Assembly: GCA_020860385.1 (NCBI GenBank)
Contig: JAJBUK010000043.1
Location: 1-64,000, forward strand
DNA length: 64,000 nucleotides
Source: Clostridiales bacterium
GTDB taxonomy: Bacteria > Bacillota > Clostridia > Oscillospirales > Oscillospiraceae
Direction: 5' to 3'
A program made the position numbers and the translations under genes. Positions 16,154 through 25,713 of the stretch are shown here, in pieces. The notes under the pieces are model-generated. The model was not told the DNA's origin. It saw nothing but the letters and a program-made list of their open reading frames with translations, and did no database searches. Within the stretch, counting starts at the first letter, position 1; each line of letters opens with the position of its first letter.

Positions 16154-18247
16154 ATGAAAAACTCAGTCAAGCGTTTGTTAGCGCTGGCAACTGCGTCTGC
16201 CATGCTGGTAGGTTCCCTGAGCGCCTGCGGCGGCAGCAGCGACAGCGGCACTGACGACACCACCAGCAGCGGAGCGACCTCCGGCAGCTCCACCACCTCC
16301 GAGTCCGGCGATTCCTCCACCGGAGCCGTCGCATCTGAAATCAACCTCGACACCTCTGAGGACGCCGTTCAGGACCTGGTGCTGTATGAGACCACCGCCC
16401 GTGAGGTGGAGAGCCTGAACATCCTGTATTCTCAGAGCGCCACCGACTTCTATGTTTCCACCAACCTCCAGGACGGCCTGCTGACCAACGATCAGTACGG
16501 CAACCTGAAGGCCAACCTGGCCGAGAGCTGGGAGCACAACGATGACTCCACCGTCCAAACCTTCTACCTCCGTCAGGATGCCTACTGGGTAGACGCCAAC
16601 GGCGAGGTACAGGCTCAGATCACTGCTGAGGACTTCGTCACCGGTCTGGAGTGGGTGCTGAACTACTGGAAGAATGAATCCTCCAACACCTCCATGCCCA
16701 TCGAGATGATTGCCGGTGCCTCCGAGTACTATGAGATGACCGCCGCCATGACCGAGGAAGAGGCATTGGCCCTGACCAATGAGGACTTCATGGAGGTTGT
16801 TGGCATCTCCACCCCGGACGAGTTCACCGTGGAATACACCATGCTGGCCTCCAAGCCCTACTTCGACACCGTGGCCACCTACGCCTGCCTGTATCCCGCC
16901 CCCACCGCGCAGCTGAATCAGCTGATTGAGGAATCCGATGTTGCCACTGCTGTGGAGACCTTCCGTTCCTGCACCTACACGGATATGTGGTACTCCGGGC
17001 CCTACATCCTGACCTATTTCATCTCCAGAAGTGAGAAGGTCTTTGAGCCCAACCCCTATTGGTGGGGCAATGACGAGAACACCCGCTTCAACAGCGTCAC
17101 CGTCAAGATGGTGGACAGCGCCGACGTGGCCTACACCCTGTATGAGTCCGGTGAGATTTATCAGGTCGACCTGACTGAGTCCAACCTGAGCACCATCTAC
17201 AACGCCGGTGAGAGCAACACTTGGTATGACTACCTGACTGAGAAGCTGCCCACCAAGTTCTCCTATCAGATTCACTTCTGCTACAACAAGAACACTGAGG
17301 ACGGCGAGCCGGACGTCAACTGGAACACCGCCGTCGCCAACGAGAACTTCCGTCTGGCCCTGTACTATGGTCTGGATCTGGAGAGCTTCTACAAGCGCAC
17401 CAACGCCATCAACCCCCTGAAGTGCGAGAACAACTTCTACACCATGACCGGCCTGATTTACACCTCTGACGGCACTGACTACACCGACCTGGTGAAGGAT
17501 CTGCTGGGCCTGGGCGACTACACCGGCGAGAGCATGGTTCGTCTGGACAGCGATTTGGCTGAGCAGTACAAGGAAGCCGCCATGGAAGAGCTGAGCGCCC
17601 TGGGCGTCACCTTCCCCGTGGAAATCGACTACTACATCTCCTCCGCCAGCTCCACCGCTCAGGACTCCGCTGACGTGCTGAAGGCTGCCATCTCTGACAG
17701 CCTGGGTGACGACTTCGTGGTGCTGAACATCAAGACCTACACCTCCAGCCTGTCCACCGAGGTTCGTACCCCGAAGCTGGCCTCCATCTACATCAACGGC
17801 TGGGGCGCTGACTACGGCGATCCTCAGAACTATCTGGTTCAGGAGACCTTTGGCAACGACAACGCTTACTACTCCGCTGTCTACTCTGACATCAATGACT
17901 TCTACGGCGACGATGGCGAAGAGCCCTACAGCGATGAGCTGATTGCCACCTATGAGGAGTACACCGCCCTGGTAGAAGCTGCCGACGCCATCGTGGACGA
18001 CCTGGACGCCCGTTACGCCGCCTATGCCGAGGCCGAGGCTTATCTGCTCCAGCACGCGCTGGTCATCCCCTGCTATTACGACATCGAGTGGCAGCTGACC
18101 TGCGTCAATGACTACTCCAAGATCAACTCCCCCTATGGCATCCAGTCCAACCGCTACCTGAACTGGGAGACCAACGTCAACGGTTACACCACCGCCGACT
18201 ATGAGGAGTTTGCCGCCGCTTATGCCGCTGGCAACACCGCCGAGTAA
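16154..18247 (+). CDS. oppA: Oligopeptide ABC transporter substrate-binding lipoprotein (family 5)
   Basis: This lipoprotein captures peptides outside the cell and delivers them to the OppBC permease. It has 697 aa, rather long for the family. A signal peptide ends in the lipobox LVGSLSAC (Cys near 26), followed by a Ser/Thr/Gly/Asp linker and then an SBP_bac_5 domain with ANLAESWEHNDDSTVQTFYL and the DAYWVDANGE region. The track starts at TTG 16061, but GGAGA precedes ATG 16148/16154 and the signal peptide begins MKNSVKRLLALAT, so I use 16154. It heads the opp operon; a hairpin separates it from oppB. Confidence 0.92.
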   Translation: MKNSVKRLLALATASAMLVGSLSACGGSSDSGTDDTTSSGATSGSSTTSESGDSSTGAVASEINLDTSEDAVQDLVLYETTAREVESLNILYSQSATDFYVSTNLQDGLLTNDQYGNLKANLAESWEHNDDSTVQTFYLRQDAYWVDANGEVQAQITAEDFVTGLEWVLNYWKNESSNTSMPIEMIAGASEYYEMTAAMTEEEALALTNEDFMEVVGISTPDEFTVEYTMLASKPYFDTVATYACLYPAPTAQLNQLIEESDVATAVETFRSCTYTDMWYSGPYILTYFISRSEKVFEPNPYWWGNDENTRFNSVTVKMVDSADVAYTLYESGEIYQVDLTESNLSTIYNAGESNTWYDYLTEKLPTKFSYQIHFCYNKNTEDGEPDVNWNTAVANENFRLALYYGLDLESFYKRTNAINPLKCENNFYTMTGLIYTSDGTDYTDLVKDLLGLGDYTGESMVRLDSDLAEQYKEAAMEELSALGVTFPVEIDYYISSASSTAQDSADVLKAAISDSLGDDFVVLNIKTYTSSLSTEVRTPKLASIYINGWGADYGDPQNYLVQETFGNDNAYYSAVYSDINDFYGDDGEEPYSDELIATYEEYTALVEAADAIVDDLDARYAAYAEAEAYLLQHALVIPCYYDIEWQLTCVNDYSKINSPYGIQSNRYLNWETNVNGYTTADYEEFAAAYAAGNTAE

Positions 18248-18290
18248 TCGGGACAACAGAACACCCTCGCGCAAAGCCGCGTGAGACAGC

Positions 18291-18322
18291 GCGGAGCACG
18301 GTGGCTTGCCGCCGTGCTCCGC
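18291..18322 (+). terminator. Intercistronic hairpin between oppA and oppB
   Basis: GCGGAGCACGG (18291-18301) pairs with CCGTGCTCCGC (18312-18322). The T run is poor, so it is more likely an mRNA-stabilising or partial-attenuation hairpin that keeps the binding protein in excess over the permeases. Confidence 0.7.
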
Positions 18323-18422
18323 AGTTCTAAAATTGGATGCTGGTTCCTGATAGGAGCGGAGTGCCGCTGTTACCAGGAATCAGCATACAGGAATCGTTTC
18401 TACAGGAAAGGATGAGAACGAT

Positions 18423-19385
18423 ATGGATATGTTAAAGTATTCGATCAGGCGCCTGCTGCAGGGCCTGATTACCGTCCTGCTCATCGCCACTGTCGTGTTC
18501 CTGCTGATGCGTATGCTGCCGACGGACTACTACTTTACCGAAGAGCAGCAGATGAAGTTTACCGATGAACAGAAGGAAGCCGCACTGGAGGCCGCGGGGT
18601 TGACCGACCCCATCGGCGAACAGCTGCTGGACTTCTATGTGGATTTGGTCCACCTGGACTTCGGTGAATCCAGACGTATTCAGTCGGGCGTGGCCGTGGT
18701 GGATGTCATTGGTGAAAAGTTCACCATATCCATGCGAATGGGTATCATTTCTCTGGCAATTTCGCTCTGTTTGGGTGTCCTATTGGGAATAGGGCAGACA
18801 ATAGGCAAGGATCACCTGGTGGATCACATAGGTACGGCCTATACCGTCTTTGTCAACGCGGTGCCTGCGCTGGTGTCCTACTCCCTTGTGCTGGTGATTG
18901 GCTCCCGTGTCTTCGGGCTGCCCTCGGTGTATTCCAGCCGGGTCAATACGGGGCTTTCCATGGTCTTGCCCACGATATGTATTTCGCTGAGTTCCATTGC
19001 AGGCTATGCTCTGTGGACGCGGCGGTACATGGTGGATGAAATCACCAAGGACTACATCAAGCTGGCCAAGGTCAAGGGCCTCTCCACCAGCCAAATCATG
19101 GTTCGGCATGTGCTGCGCAATGCCTTCGTGCCCCTGGCGCAATACCTGCCCGCCTCCTTCCTGCTGACCATCAGCGGCTCGCTGCTGGCGGAGCGGTTCT
19201 TCTCCGTCCCCGGCATGGGCCCGCTGCTGACCGACGCCATCAGCCGGTATGACCTGAACATCGTGCAGACGCTGGTGATTCTGTACGGTTCCCTGGGCGT
19301 GCTGGGCGTGTTCCTGGGCGACGTGCTGATGATGCTGATTGACCCGCGGATTTCGCTGACCGGAAAAGGAGGGGGAGCAAGATGA
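18423..19385 (+). CDS. oppB: Oligopeptide ABC transporter permease OppB
   Basis: This inner-membrane permease (320 aa) forms the peptide channel with OppC. It has the N-terminal TM after MLKYSIRRLLQG, a periplasmic-side loop, then five TM helices. The EAA-type coupling loop is in IKLAKVKGLSTSQIMVRHVLRNAFVPL, and the C terminus carries GDVLMMLIDPRI as in the family. AAAGGATGAG precedes the ATG; ATG 18429 is an alternative. The stop overlaps the oppC start by four bases. Confidence 0.94.
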   Translation: MDMLKYSIRRLLQGLITVLLIATVVFLLMRMLPTDYYFTEEQQMKFTDEQKEAALEAAGLTDPIGEQLLDFYVDLVHLDFGESRRIQSGVAVVDVIGEKFTISMRMGIISLAISLCLGVLLGIGQTIGKDHLVDHIGTAYTVFVNAVPALVSYSLVLVIGSRVFGLPSVYSSRVNTGLSMVLPTICISLSSIAGYALWTRRYMVDEITKDYIKLAKVKGLSTSQIMVRHVLRNAFVPLAQYLPASFLLTISGSLLAERFFSVPGMGPLLTDAISRYDLNIVQTLVILYGSLGVLGVFLGDVLMMLIDPRISLTGKGGGAR

Positions 19386-20338
19386 GCAACGAAAACGTAA
19401 AAACCGTGACCGCCGAAGAACCGGTGAACGAGGACGAGCTGTTTCACTTTGTCCCCTACTCTGCGGAGCAGGCGGAGGCCATCGGCTACTCTGACTACTC
19501 CTACTGGGGCAGCGTGTGGAAGAACTTCCTGAAGAATAAGGTGGCAGTGCTGCTGGCTATCCTGTTCATCGCCCTGTTTATCTTCTCCTTCATCGCTCTT
19601 GCCATTGGCAAGTATGACTTCGCGGAGCTGAAGCCGGACACCACCATGGCCTTCATCTCCCCCAACAGCGAGTATTGGTTCGGTACCGACAACCTGGGCC
19701 GTGACTACTGGTGCCAGGTGTGGTACGCCAGCCAGACCTCTATCAAGCTGGCGGCTATCGTGGCCGTGGGCGAGTGCCTCTTGGGCGTCACCATCGGCCT
19801 GATTTGGGGCTATGTGCGGGCGGCTGACCGGTTCTTCACCGAGCTGTACAACCTGATTAACAACATCCCCACCATCATCTATATGACCCTGATTGCCCTG
19901 CTGGTGGGCCGTACCTTCACCATTATGGCGGTATCCATGATTCTGATTGGCTGGCTGACCATGGCCCGGAACGTCAGAAACCTGGTCATCATGTATCGTG
20001 ACCGGGAGTATAACCTGGCCTCCCGCTGCCTGGGCACCCCCCTTGGCCGCATCCTGACCAAGAACATCCTGCCCTACCTCATCAGCGTCATTATCCTGCG
20101 GCTGAGCCTGTCTATCCCCAGCACCATCTCCCTGGAGTCCACCCTGTCCTACCTGGGGCTGGGCCTGGGCGACGATACCCCCTCCCTGGGCATCCTGCTC
20201 CGGGACGCCCGGAACTACTTCCTGAACTACCCCTATCTGCTGATTTTCCCGGCTGTTATCGTATCCATTATCACCGTCACATTCTACCTGGTGGGCAACG
20301 CCTTCTCCGACGCCGCCGACCCCAGAAACCACGTTTAA
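19382..20338 (+). CDS. oppC: Oligopeptide ABC transporter permease OppC
   Basis: This second permease (318 aa) has a long cytoplasmic N terminus (about 1-45), TM1 (VAVLLAILFIALFIFSFIAL), the conserved WFGTDNLGRDYWCQVWYASQ segment typical of OppC/DppC, five further TM helices and a coupling loop at LASRCLGTPLGRILTKNILP. It is translationally coupled to oppB (ATGA overlap) and is followed 13 bp later by oppD. Confidence 0.94.
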   Translation: MSNENVKTVTAEEPVNEDELFHFVPYSAEQAEAIGYSDYSYWGSVWKNFLKNKVAVLLAILFIALFIFSFIALAIGKYDFAELKPDTTMAFISPNSEYWFGTDNLGRDYWCQVWYASQTSIKLAAIVAVGECLLGVTIGLIWGYVRAADRFFTELYNLINNIPTIIYMTLIALLVGRTFTIMAVSMILIGWLTMARNVRNLVIMYRDREYNLASRCLGTPLGRILTKNILPYLISVIILRLSLSIPSTISLESTLSYLGLGLGDDTPSLGILLRDARNYFLNYPYLLIFPAVIVSIITVTFYLVGNAFSDAADPRNHV

Positions 20339-20351
20339 GGAGGGACATGAT

Positions 20352-21395
20352 ATGGCAGAAAAGACTCCTATTTTGTCCGCAAAGGACGTGGAGATTCAGT
20401 TCAGCCTGCGGGGCAATATGCTGAAGGCCATCCGCAAGTGCTCCCTGGATCTGTATGAGGGCGAGACCCTGGCCATCGTGGGCGAGTCCGGCTCCGGCAA
20501 GTCCGTGTTCACCAAGTCCTTCCTGGGGATGCTGGACGCCAACGGCAAAATCACCGGCGGCAGCATCACCTATGAGGGCGTGGACATCTCCAAGTACACC
20601 ACGGAGAAGCAGTGGCGTGACATCCGCGGCAAGAAAATCGCCATGGTCATGCAGGACCCCATGACCTCCCTGAACCCCCTGAAAAAGGTGGGCAAGCAGA
20701 TTCAGGAGAGCATTGAGCTGCACCGTGGTATCAAGGGCGCAGAGGCCAAGAAGATGGCTATCGATATGCTGGCTAAGGTGGGTATCCCCGACCCGGAGAA
20801 GCGCTACAACCAGTATCCCCATGAGTTCTCCGGCGGTATGCGGCAGAGAGTGGTGATTGCCATCGCCGTGGCCTGCCAGCCCCAGATTTTGATTTGCGAC
20901 GAGCCGACCACCGCCCTGGACGTGACCATTCAGGCCCAGATTTTGGACCTGATCCGCAACCTGAAGAACGAGTTGAACATGACGGTGGTTTACATCACCC
21001 ATGACCTGGGCGTTGTGGCCAACGTGGCCGACCGCATTGCGGTCATGTACGCCGGTCAAATCGTGGAATACGGCAACGCCGATGAGATTTTCTACGACGC
21101 ATGGCACCCCTACACCTGGGCGCTGCTGTCCGCTCTGCCCCAGCTGGGCGTGAAGGGGCAGGATTTGCCCTCCATCGAGGGCACGCCTCCCAACCTGTTC
21201 CAGGAAATCAAGGGCGACGCTTTCGCCCCCCGGAACAAGCAGGCCCTGGCCATTGACTTTGTGAAGGAGCCGCCCTTCTTTGAGGTCTCCCCCACCCACA
21301 AGGCCAAGACCTGGTATCTGGACCCCCGGTGCCCCGCCTTTGAGCGGCCTGAGAATATCCGCAACTACAAGGAAAAGATTCGTCAGAGAGGGTGA
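20352..21395 (+). CDS. oppD: Oligopeptide ABC transporter ATPase OppD
   Basis: This is one of the paired ATPases of the importer (347 aa). Walker A is GESGSGKS, the Q-loop lies in [16 protein letters not shown], the signature is FSGGMRQR, Walker B is [12 protein letters not shown] and the switch His is in ITHD. The C-terminal oligopeptide/dipeptide extension is present but has only one of the cysteines (DPRCPAF) of the usual Fe-S cluster pattern. GGAGG lies before the ATG. It overlaps the first possible oppF start. Confidence 0.94.
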   Translation: MAEKTPILSAKDVEIQFSLRGNMLKAIRKCSLDLYEGETLAIVGESGSGKSVFTKSFLGMLDANGKITGGSITYEGVDISKYTTEKQWRDIRGKKIAMVMQDPMTSLNPLKKVGKQIQESIELHRGIKGAEAKKMAIDMLAKVGIPDPEKRYNQYPHEFSGGMRQRVVIAIAVACQPQILICDEPTTALDVTIQAQILDLIRNLKNELNMTVVYITHDLGVVANVADRIAVMYAGQIVEYGNADEIFYDAWHPYTWALLSALPQLGVKGQDLPSIEGTPPNLFQEIKGDAFAPRNKQALAIDFVKEPPFFEVSPTHKAKTWYLDPRCPAFERPENIRNYKEKIRQRG

Positions 21396-21400
21396 TTGAA

Positions 21401-22333
21401 ATGGCAGAAAGAGAAAAACTGATCGAGGTCAAGGACCTCCAAATCACCTTCGGTTCCGGGCGGAAGAAGTTCGTCGCGGTGGACCATGTCAATTTTGACA
21501 TCTACAAGGGCGAAACCTTCTCCCTGGTGGGCGAATCCGGCTCCGGCAAGACCACTATCGGCCGCGCCATCATCCGGGTCAACCCCACCTCTGCCGGCGA
21601 GATTTACTTCAAGGGCCAGAAAATCAACGGGAAAATCTCTAAGGAGCTGGACCAGGAGGTCATCCGGAAGTGCCAGATGATTTTCCAGGACCCCCAGGCG
21701 TCCCTGAACGAGCGCGCCAAGGTGGACTACATCATCTCCGAGGGCCTGTATAACTTCCATCTGTACAAGGACGAGGAGGACCGCGAGCGCAAGGTGCAGG
21801 ACGCCCTCCACGAGGTCGGCCTGCTGCCTGAGTTCGCCTCCCGCTTCCCCCACGAGTTCTCCGGCGGGCAGCGGCAGCGTATCGGCATCGCCCGTGCCCT
21901 GGTCATGGAGCCGGAATTCATCGTCGCTGACGAGCCGATTTCCGCGCTGGACGTGTCCATCCGGGCCCAGGTGCTGAACCTGCTGAACAAGCTGAAGGCC
22001 AGCCGCGGGCTGACCTACCTGTTCATCGCCCATGACCTGTCTGTCGTTCGGTTCATCTCCGACCGTATCGCGGTCATTTACAAAGGCCGCATTGTGGAGC
22101 TGGCCGAGGCGGAGGAGCTGTTCCTGAACCCGCTGCACCCCTACACCCAGGCGCTGCTGTCCGCCGTGCCTATCCCCGACCCGGAGCTGGAGAAGAAGAA
22201 GAAGCTGCTGGTCTATGACCCCAGCGTCCATGACTACTCCGTGGATGGGCCGATTTGGTACGAAATCAAGCCCGGCCACTTCGTCTATGGCAACAAGAAG
22301 GAAATCAAGGGTTACGAAGCGATTGTGAAGTAA
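21401..22333 (+). CDS. oppF: Oligopeptide ABC transporter ATPase OppF
   Basis: This is the second ATPase of the Opp complex (310 aa). It shows Walker [24 protein letters not shown] after the Q-loop, signature FSGGQRQR, Walker [13 protein letters not shown] and the switch His in FIAHD. The C-terminal oligopeptide tail ends GYEAIVK. The track uses GTG 21392; ATG 21401 is better placed after AGAGAGGG. With OppD it completes the five-gene importer. Confidence 0.94.
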   Translation: MAEREKLIEVKDLQITFGSGRKKFVAVDHVNFDIYKGETFSLVGESGSGKTTIGRAIIRVNPTSAGEIYFKGQKINGKISKELDQEVIRKCQMIFQDPQASLNERAKVDYIISEGLYNFHLYKDEEDRERKVQDALHEVGLLPEFASRFPHEFSGGQRQRIGIARALVMEPEFIVADEPISALDVSIRAQVLNLLNKLKASRGLTYLFIAHDLSVVRFISDRIAVIYKGRIVELAEAEELFLNPLHPYTQALLSAVPIPDPELEKKKKLLVYDPSVHDYSVDGPIWYEIKPGHFVYGNKKEIKGYEAIVK

Positions 22334-22338
22334 GCAGC

Positions 22339-22752
22339 ATGAAAAAGTTGTGGCGCATCTATCATCATTCCTACATGATCAGACCGACGGTATACCGCTT
22401 CCTGGTGAAAAGCGCCGTCGTTCTGCTGCTGGCCGTGCTGTGGAACCAGTTTATCAACAATGGCCTGTTCACCATTGGCTATGCCTTCCTGGCGCTGGGG
22501 TTGATTTGTATGGCTCTTGCCTGGTTCAACTATCTGAGCCTGGACGGAGTCCATGTGAACTTCGTGTTCCTGGATAAGATTAAGGAGCACAGGAGCAAGC
22601 AGCGGCAGCATATCAAGAAGGATATGGTGGACTATGTACAGGAGCCTGTGGTGTCCTTTGACGAACTGGAGCCGGAGGAGCGCTCCGCCTGCGGTCTGAT
22701 GTCCTCCTTCCTGACAGGTCTGCTGTTTGCGCTGCTGAGCCTGTTCTTCTGA
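22339..22752 (+). CDS. Small membrane protein at the end of the opp operon
   Basis: No family is recognised. The start is ATG 22339, six bases after the oppF stop, giving 137 aa (the track adds 28 shadow codons). It has two adjacent TM helices near the N terminus (FLVKSAVVLLLAVLWNQF and FTIGYAFLALGLICMALAW), a basic cytosolic stretch (DKIKEHRSKQRQHIKKD), an acidic helix and a C-terminal TM. Its place makes co-expression with the peptide importer likely, perhaps as an accessory or assembly factor, but nothing in the sequence shows this. Confidence 0.75.
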   Translation: MKKLWRIYHHSYMIRPTVYRFLVKSAVVLLLAVLWNQFINNGLFTIGYAFLALGLICMALAWFNYLSLDGVHVNFVFLDKIKEHRSKQRQHIKKDMVDYVQEPVVSFDELEPEERSACGLMSSFLTGLLFALLSLFF

Positions 22753-22774
22753 CAACTTCCCATCTGCAAAGCTG

Positions 22775-22808
22775 AGAGCCTGCCCCATTTGCGGGGCAGG
22801 CTCTTTTG
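22775..22808. terminator. Terminator between the opp operon and the MerR gene
   Basis: AGAGCCTGCCCC (22775-22786) and GGGGCAGGCTCT (22793-22804), followed by TTTT. It stands between two converging transcripts. Confidence 0.88.
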
Positions 22809-22815
22809 CGCTGTC

Positions 22816-23592
22816 TCAGGCCCAAAAATGAAAAACCGCGTTCAACAGCATTGACGCAAGGAACAGCAGGACGGCTCCCAGGAACAGCACTGCCAACACC
22901 AGCACCGCCGCACCGTACCGTTTGGCGGCCACCGGATGCCGGTATTGCAGGGCGAACATGGGAAACAGCAGGACGGAGGCCAGGAAAAAGGTCAAGAACG
23001 GCCCGCCGAAGCCCTCCCAGAAGCTGCCATAGTGCCACAGGAACCGGTAGGCCAGCCCCCGCACGACGCAGGCCGACATCAGGATAACAGCTACCCCAAT
23101 GGCGCCGTGCCGCTGCTTCACATCCTTGATGTCGATAAAGTGGACGCGCATGGCCCATTCCAGAAGGTTCCACTCGTGCTGCAAGAAGTCGTTGCACAGG
23201 TCGGCGAAGGGGATGCCCTGGGCCTCCTCCTGGGTGATTTGTGCGAAATATCGCTCCTCGTCCAGCCCCTCCAGGCTGATCTCCTCCGCGGCCATCTGGT
23301 TGCAGAGGCGGAGGGCGCCCCGCAGTTCATCCACCTGGGTTTGGAGCTGCCGGGATTGGGCTTCCAGCACCTCCGGCAGCTGCGCCTCGCCCTGGAGCAG
23401 CTGTTTGATGTCCGCAATGGGGACGCCGCATTTGCGCAGGACGATGATTTGCTTTAAACGCTTGATGTCCTCCTCGGTGTAATCCCGATACTGGTTGCTG
23501 CCCCGTTTGGGGGAGAGCAGCCCCTGCTTCTCATAGAATCGGATGTTGTCCCGGGAGAGGTTTAAAAGGGATTCTACTTCTTTGATTTTCAT
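22816..23592 (-). CDS. MerR-family regulator fused to a membrane domain
   Basis: This protein has 258 aa. Residues 1-70 are a MerR winged HTH (MKIKEVESLLNLSRDNIRFYEKQGLL, then the SNQYRDYTEEDIKRLKQI wing), followed by the antiparallel coil helix. From about residue 150 it carries four hydrophobic helices (AIGVAVILMSACVVRGLAY onward to LLFLASMLLNAVF). A DNA-binding domain tied to the membrane is unusual for MerR and suggests it senses a membrane-associated signal. AAAGGAG precedes the ATG at 23592; 18 tracked codons upstream are not used. Its own promoter has a 19-bp spacer typical of MerR control, so autoregulation is likely. Confidence 0.85.
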   Translation of the reverse strand: MKIKEVESLLNLSRDNIRFYEKQGLLSPKRGSNQYRDYTEEDIKRLKQIIVLRKCGVPIADIKQLLQGEAQLPEVLEAQSRQLQTQVDELRGALRLCNQMAAEEISLEGLDEERYFAQITQEEAQGIPFADLCNDFLQHEWNLLEWAMRVHFIDIKDVKQRHGAIGVAVILMSACVVRGLAYRFLWHYGSFWEGFGGPFLTFFLASVLLFPMFALQYRHPVAAKRYGAAVLVLAVLFLGAVLLFLASMLLNAVFHFWA

Positions 23593-23615
23593 GGGAACAT
23601 CTCCTTTCTGATAAC

Positions 23616-23646
23616 AGCATAAGCCCTGGAGTCTGTCCACAGTCAA
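23616..23646 (-). promoter_or_regulatory. MerR-type promoter with 19-bp spacer
   Basis: On the minus strand TTGACT (23646-23641), a 19-bp spacer with an imperfect dyad (GACTCCAGGGCTT) and TATGCT (23621-23616). Over-long spacers are the hallmark of promoters activated by MerR through DNA twisting. Confidence 0.6.
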
Positions 23647-23733
23647 GAGGTAATTTCAAATTTTTTACACTTTTTTTGCGGGGCTTAGAGCACATTATAC
23701 AGTATCATGGATAAACTGTGCAGCATCTGCAAA

Positions 23734-23767
23734 AACAGCCTGCCACGTTCCAGTGGCAGGCTGTTTT
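23734..23767 (-). terminator. Terminator of the large membrane-protein gene
   Basis: AACAGCCTGCCAC (23734-23746) pairs with GTGGCAGGCTGTT (23753-23765). On the minus strand a T run follows, just past the stop at 23781. Confidence 0.85.
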
Positions 23768-23780
23768 ACATCGGACTACG

Positions 23781-25583
23781 TTACGGCTCCTCTGTCAGGG
23801 CGGCCCGCTGGTCAATTACCAGCGATGCGCCGGTCAGGATGGCGGTGTCCCCCTCTGTGTAGGAGAGGGTGACCTGGTCGCCCACGGTGAGGATGACGAC
23901 CTCCTCCCATTCGGCGGCGGAGAAGGCGAAGTAATGATCCGTATCCCCCTCCAGCTGCAAATAGAACCAAGTGTTGCCGTCAATGACGGCAGAGCGGATG
24001 TCCGTCACAGCGGCGCTGACGATGGCGTAAGCTACCTCCTCCTCATCATCAGAGGAAACGTGGCTCACCGTGATGCCGTTTTCCGCCAGAAGGGCTTCAT
24101 AGTTCTCCTGGCACTCCTCCACCGAGGAGCCGGTGGCGGTGATTTGGTAGTCGGAGACGCTGACCATGGCATACATCTTCACTAACTCCGCGCTGTCCTT
24201 CAGCGCCATGAAGTAGGTGGGCTGGTCAGAGATGTTCAGCAGGATGGGGAAGGTGGCGGAGTAGCCCAGATGCTGCACGGCCCCCTCTGCGGAGCTCATG
24301 GCGGAATACTCCTCTGCTCCGGTGATGTTGTAGAATTTTGTCTCCTTGGTGCGCTGATTCACCAGAATGAAGCCGACGATGGATTCATCGCTGCCGGCGG
24401 AGGTGACGCCGGTATAGAGGTATACGTCGTCATTCATGGCCAGGTAGTTGTAACCCTCATACTCGCCGGTGGTGGTGGTCACGCCCTTCTGACCCAGCAG
24501 GCTGTTCAGCCAGCCGTTCACCAGGGTGCCGTGGTAGTTGTACTGGTCAATGATAAGGGTGGCGTCATAGACCCGGTCCACCCAGGAGGGGATGTCCTCC
24601 ACATCGTAATAGGTGCATTCACCGGTAACGGCGTTCACCAGCACCGCGCCGATCACGTCCCGTCCGCCGAAGAGGCTGATGGTGCAGGTCTCCCGGGAGC
24701 AGATCCACCAGGGGTTGCCATCCTCATCGATTTCAAAGTTGACGTTGCCGAACAGATAGGTGGGGTACTGGAAGCGGAGGTAGCGGGCCAGGTTGCGGTT
24801 GAAGTATTCGCTGGGGGAATACTTGATGCCCTCCTCCAGCTGCACCAGCTTGGCCTCCTGGGTACACATATCCACAATGATATACCCCGGCAGACCGTCG
24901 GACTGGTTGTTGAACCACTTAATGAAGTCGCCGTACTCCAGGCAGGACACCCGCACCGGCTGGCTTTGGTAGTTGATTTGGCTGTAGTCGCTGCTGACCT
25001 CAAATTGGGAGACCAGGCTGCTGTTGGAGCTGATGTCACCCAAGGCGCGCTTGCCCAGCTGAATGGCCGAGGCTTCGTCCAGCATGGGGATTTTGTCATA
25101 GGAGATTTCGGCCACATCCTCCATAAAGTCGCCGGTTTGCACGTCCATCAGCTCATAATAAGCGGTGGCGTGGAAAATCGTGGCAGAGCTGATAGCGCCC
25201 ACAAGGGCCACAACAAGGCACAGCAGAATGAGGATAACAGGGGCGCTGCGGAGCAGCTTCTTTGGGGACAGCGCACTGCTATAGGCGGCAGCCCGTTTGG
25301 ATTGCTGCATTCTGGCACGGTTGATGTGGTAGACGCCGTTTTCATCCTGCTCAAAGACCACCTTACTGTTGGCCTGCTGCCCGGCGGCGGCGTTCAGCCC
25401 GCCGCTCAGCAGGAACTTTGCCAGCAGGTAGACCACGCAAAGAATGATGATGAATACATATAAGTCACTGCTGTGAGGGTTCAGGGCCGGAAGGAAGGCG
25501 TAGAAGTAAATCCCGCCAACGATCAGCGTGATCAACAGGCTGAGCAAAACATTCCGAATGGGCTGCTTTTTTGTGGTTTTCAT
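23781..25583 (-). CDS. Large membrane-anchored protein of unknown function
   Basis: Not recognised. The start at 25583 follows AAAGGAGG and gives 600 aa. Two TM helices occur early (about 10-32 and 38-60), then a basic cytosolic stretch, a third TM (about 112-135) and an external domain of about 450 residues. That domain contains PepSY-like repeats in pattern, for example IPMLDEASAIQLGKRALGDI, VNAVTGECTYYDVEDIPSW and VNQRTKETKFYNITGAEEYS. The C-terminal 130 residues look like a separate small beta domain (DYQITATGSSVEECQENYEA, then an OB-like end). It is monocistronic with its own promoter. A role in envelope or processing functions is possible but unproven. Confidence 0.7.
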   Translation of the reverse strand: MKTTKKQPIRNVLLSLLITLIVGGIYFYAFLPALNPHSSDLYVFIIILCVVYLLAKFLLSGGLNAAAGQQANSKVVFEQDENGVYHINRARMQQSKRAAAYSSALSPKKLLRSAPVILILLCLVVALVGAISSATIFHATAYYELMDVQTGDFMEDVAEISYDKIPMLDEASAIQLGKRALGDISSNSSLVSQFEVSSDYSQINYQSQPVRVSCLEYGDFIKWFNNQSDGLPGYIIVDMCTQEAKLVQLEEGIKYSPSEYFNRNLARYLRFQYPTYLFGNVNFEIDEDGNPWWICSRETCTISLFGGRDVIGAVLVNAVTGECTYYDVEDIPSWVDRVYDATLIIDQYNYHGTLVNGWLNSLLGQKGVTTTTGEYEGYNYLAMNDDVYLYTGVTSAGSDESIVGFILVNQRTKETKFYNITGAEEYSAMSSAEGAVQHLGYSATFPILLNISDQPTYFMALKDSAELVKMYAMVSVSDYQITATGSSVEECQENYEALLAENGITVSHVSSDDEEEVAYAIVSAAVTDIRSAVIDGNTWFYLQLEGDTDHYFAFSAAEWEEVVILTVGDQVTLSYTEGDTAILTGASLVIDQRAALTEEP

Positions 25584-25629
25584 CGGAAAACCTCCTTTGG
25601 ACGCTAAAGTACAGTAATAAGCTGTATAC

Positions 25630-25658
25630 AGAATACCATATTTTTGCGCGGTCTGCAA
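25630..25658 (-). promoter_or_regulatory. Promoter of the large membrane-protein gene
   Basis: On the minus strand TTGCAG (25658-25653), 17 bp and TATTCT (25635-25630), about 45 bp before the start codon. Confidence 0.55.
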
Positions 25659-25713
25659 TGCAAAAAGAAACTTTTCCGGAAAAGTTCTGCGCCCTCCGGA
25701 GGAAGCGGACGTT

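Noticed and set aside
16178-18274. 698-aa minus-strand ORF
   Set aside because: A mirror reading of oppA in GC-rich DNA; its composition (Gly/Val/Asp runs) is typical of an antisense shadow.
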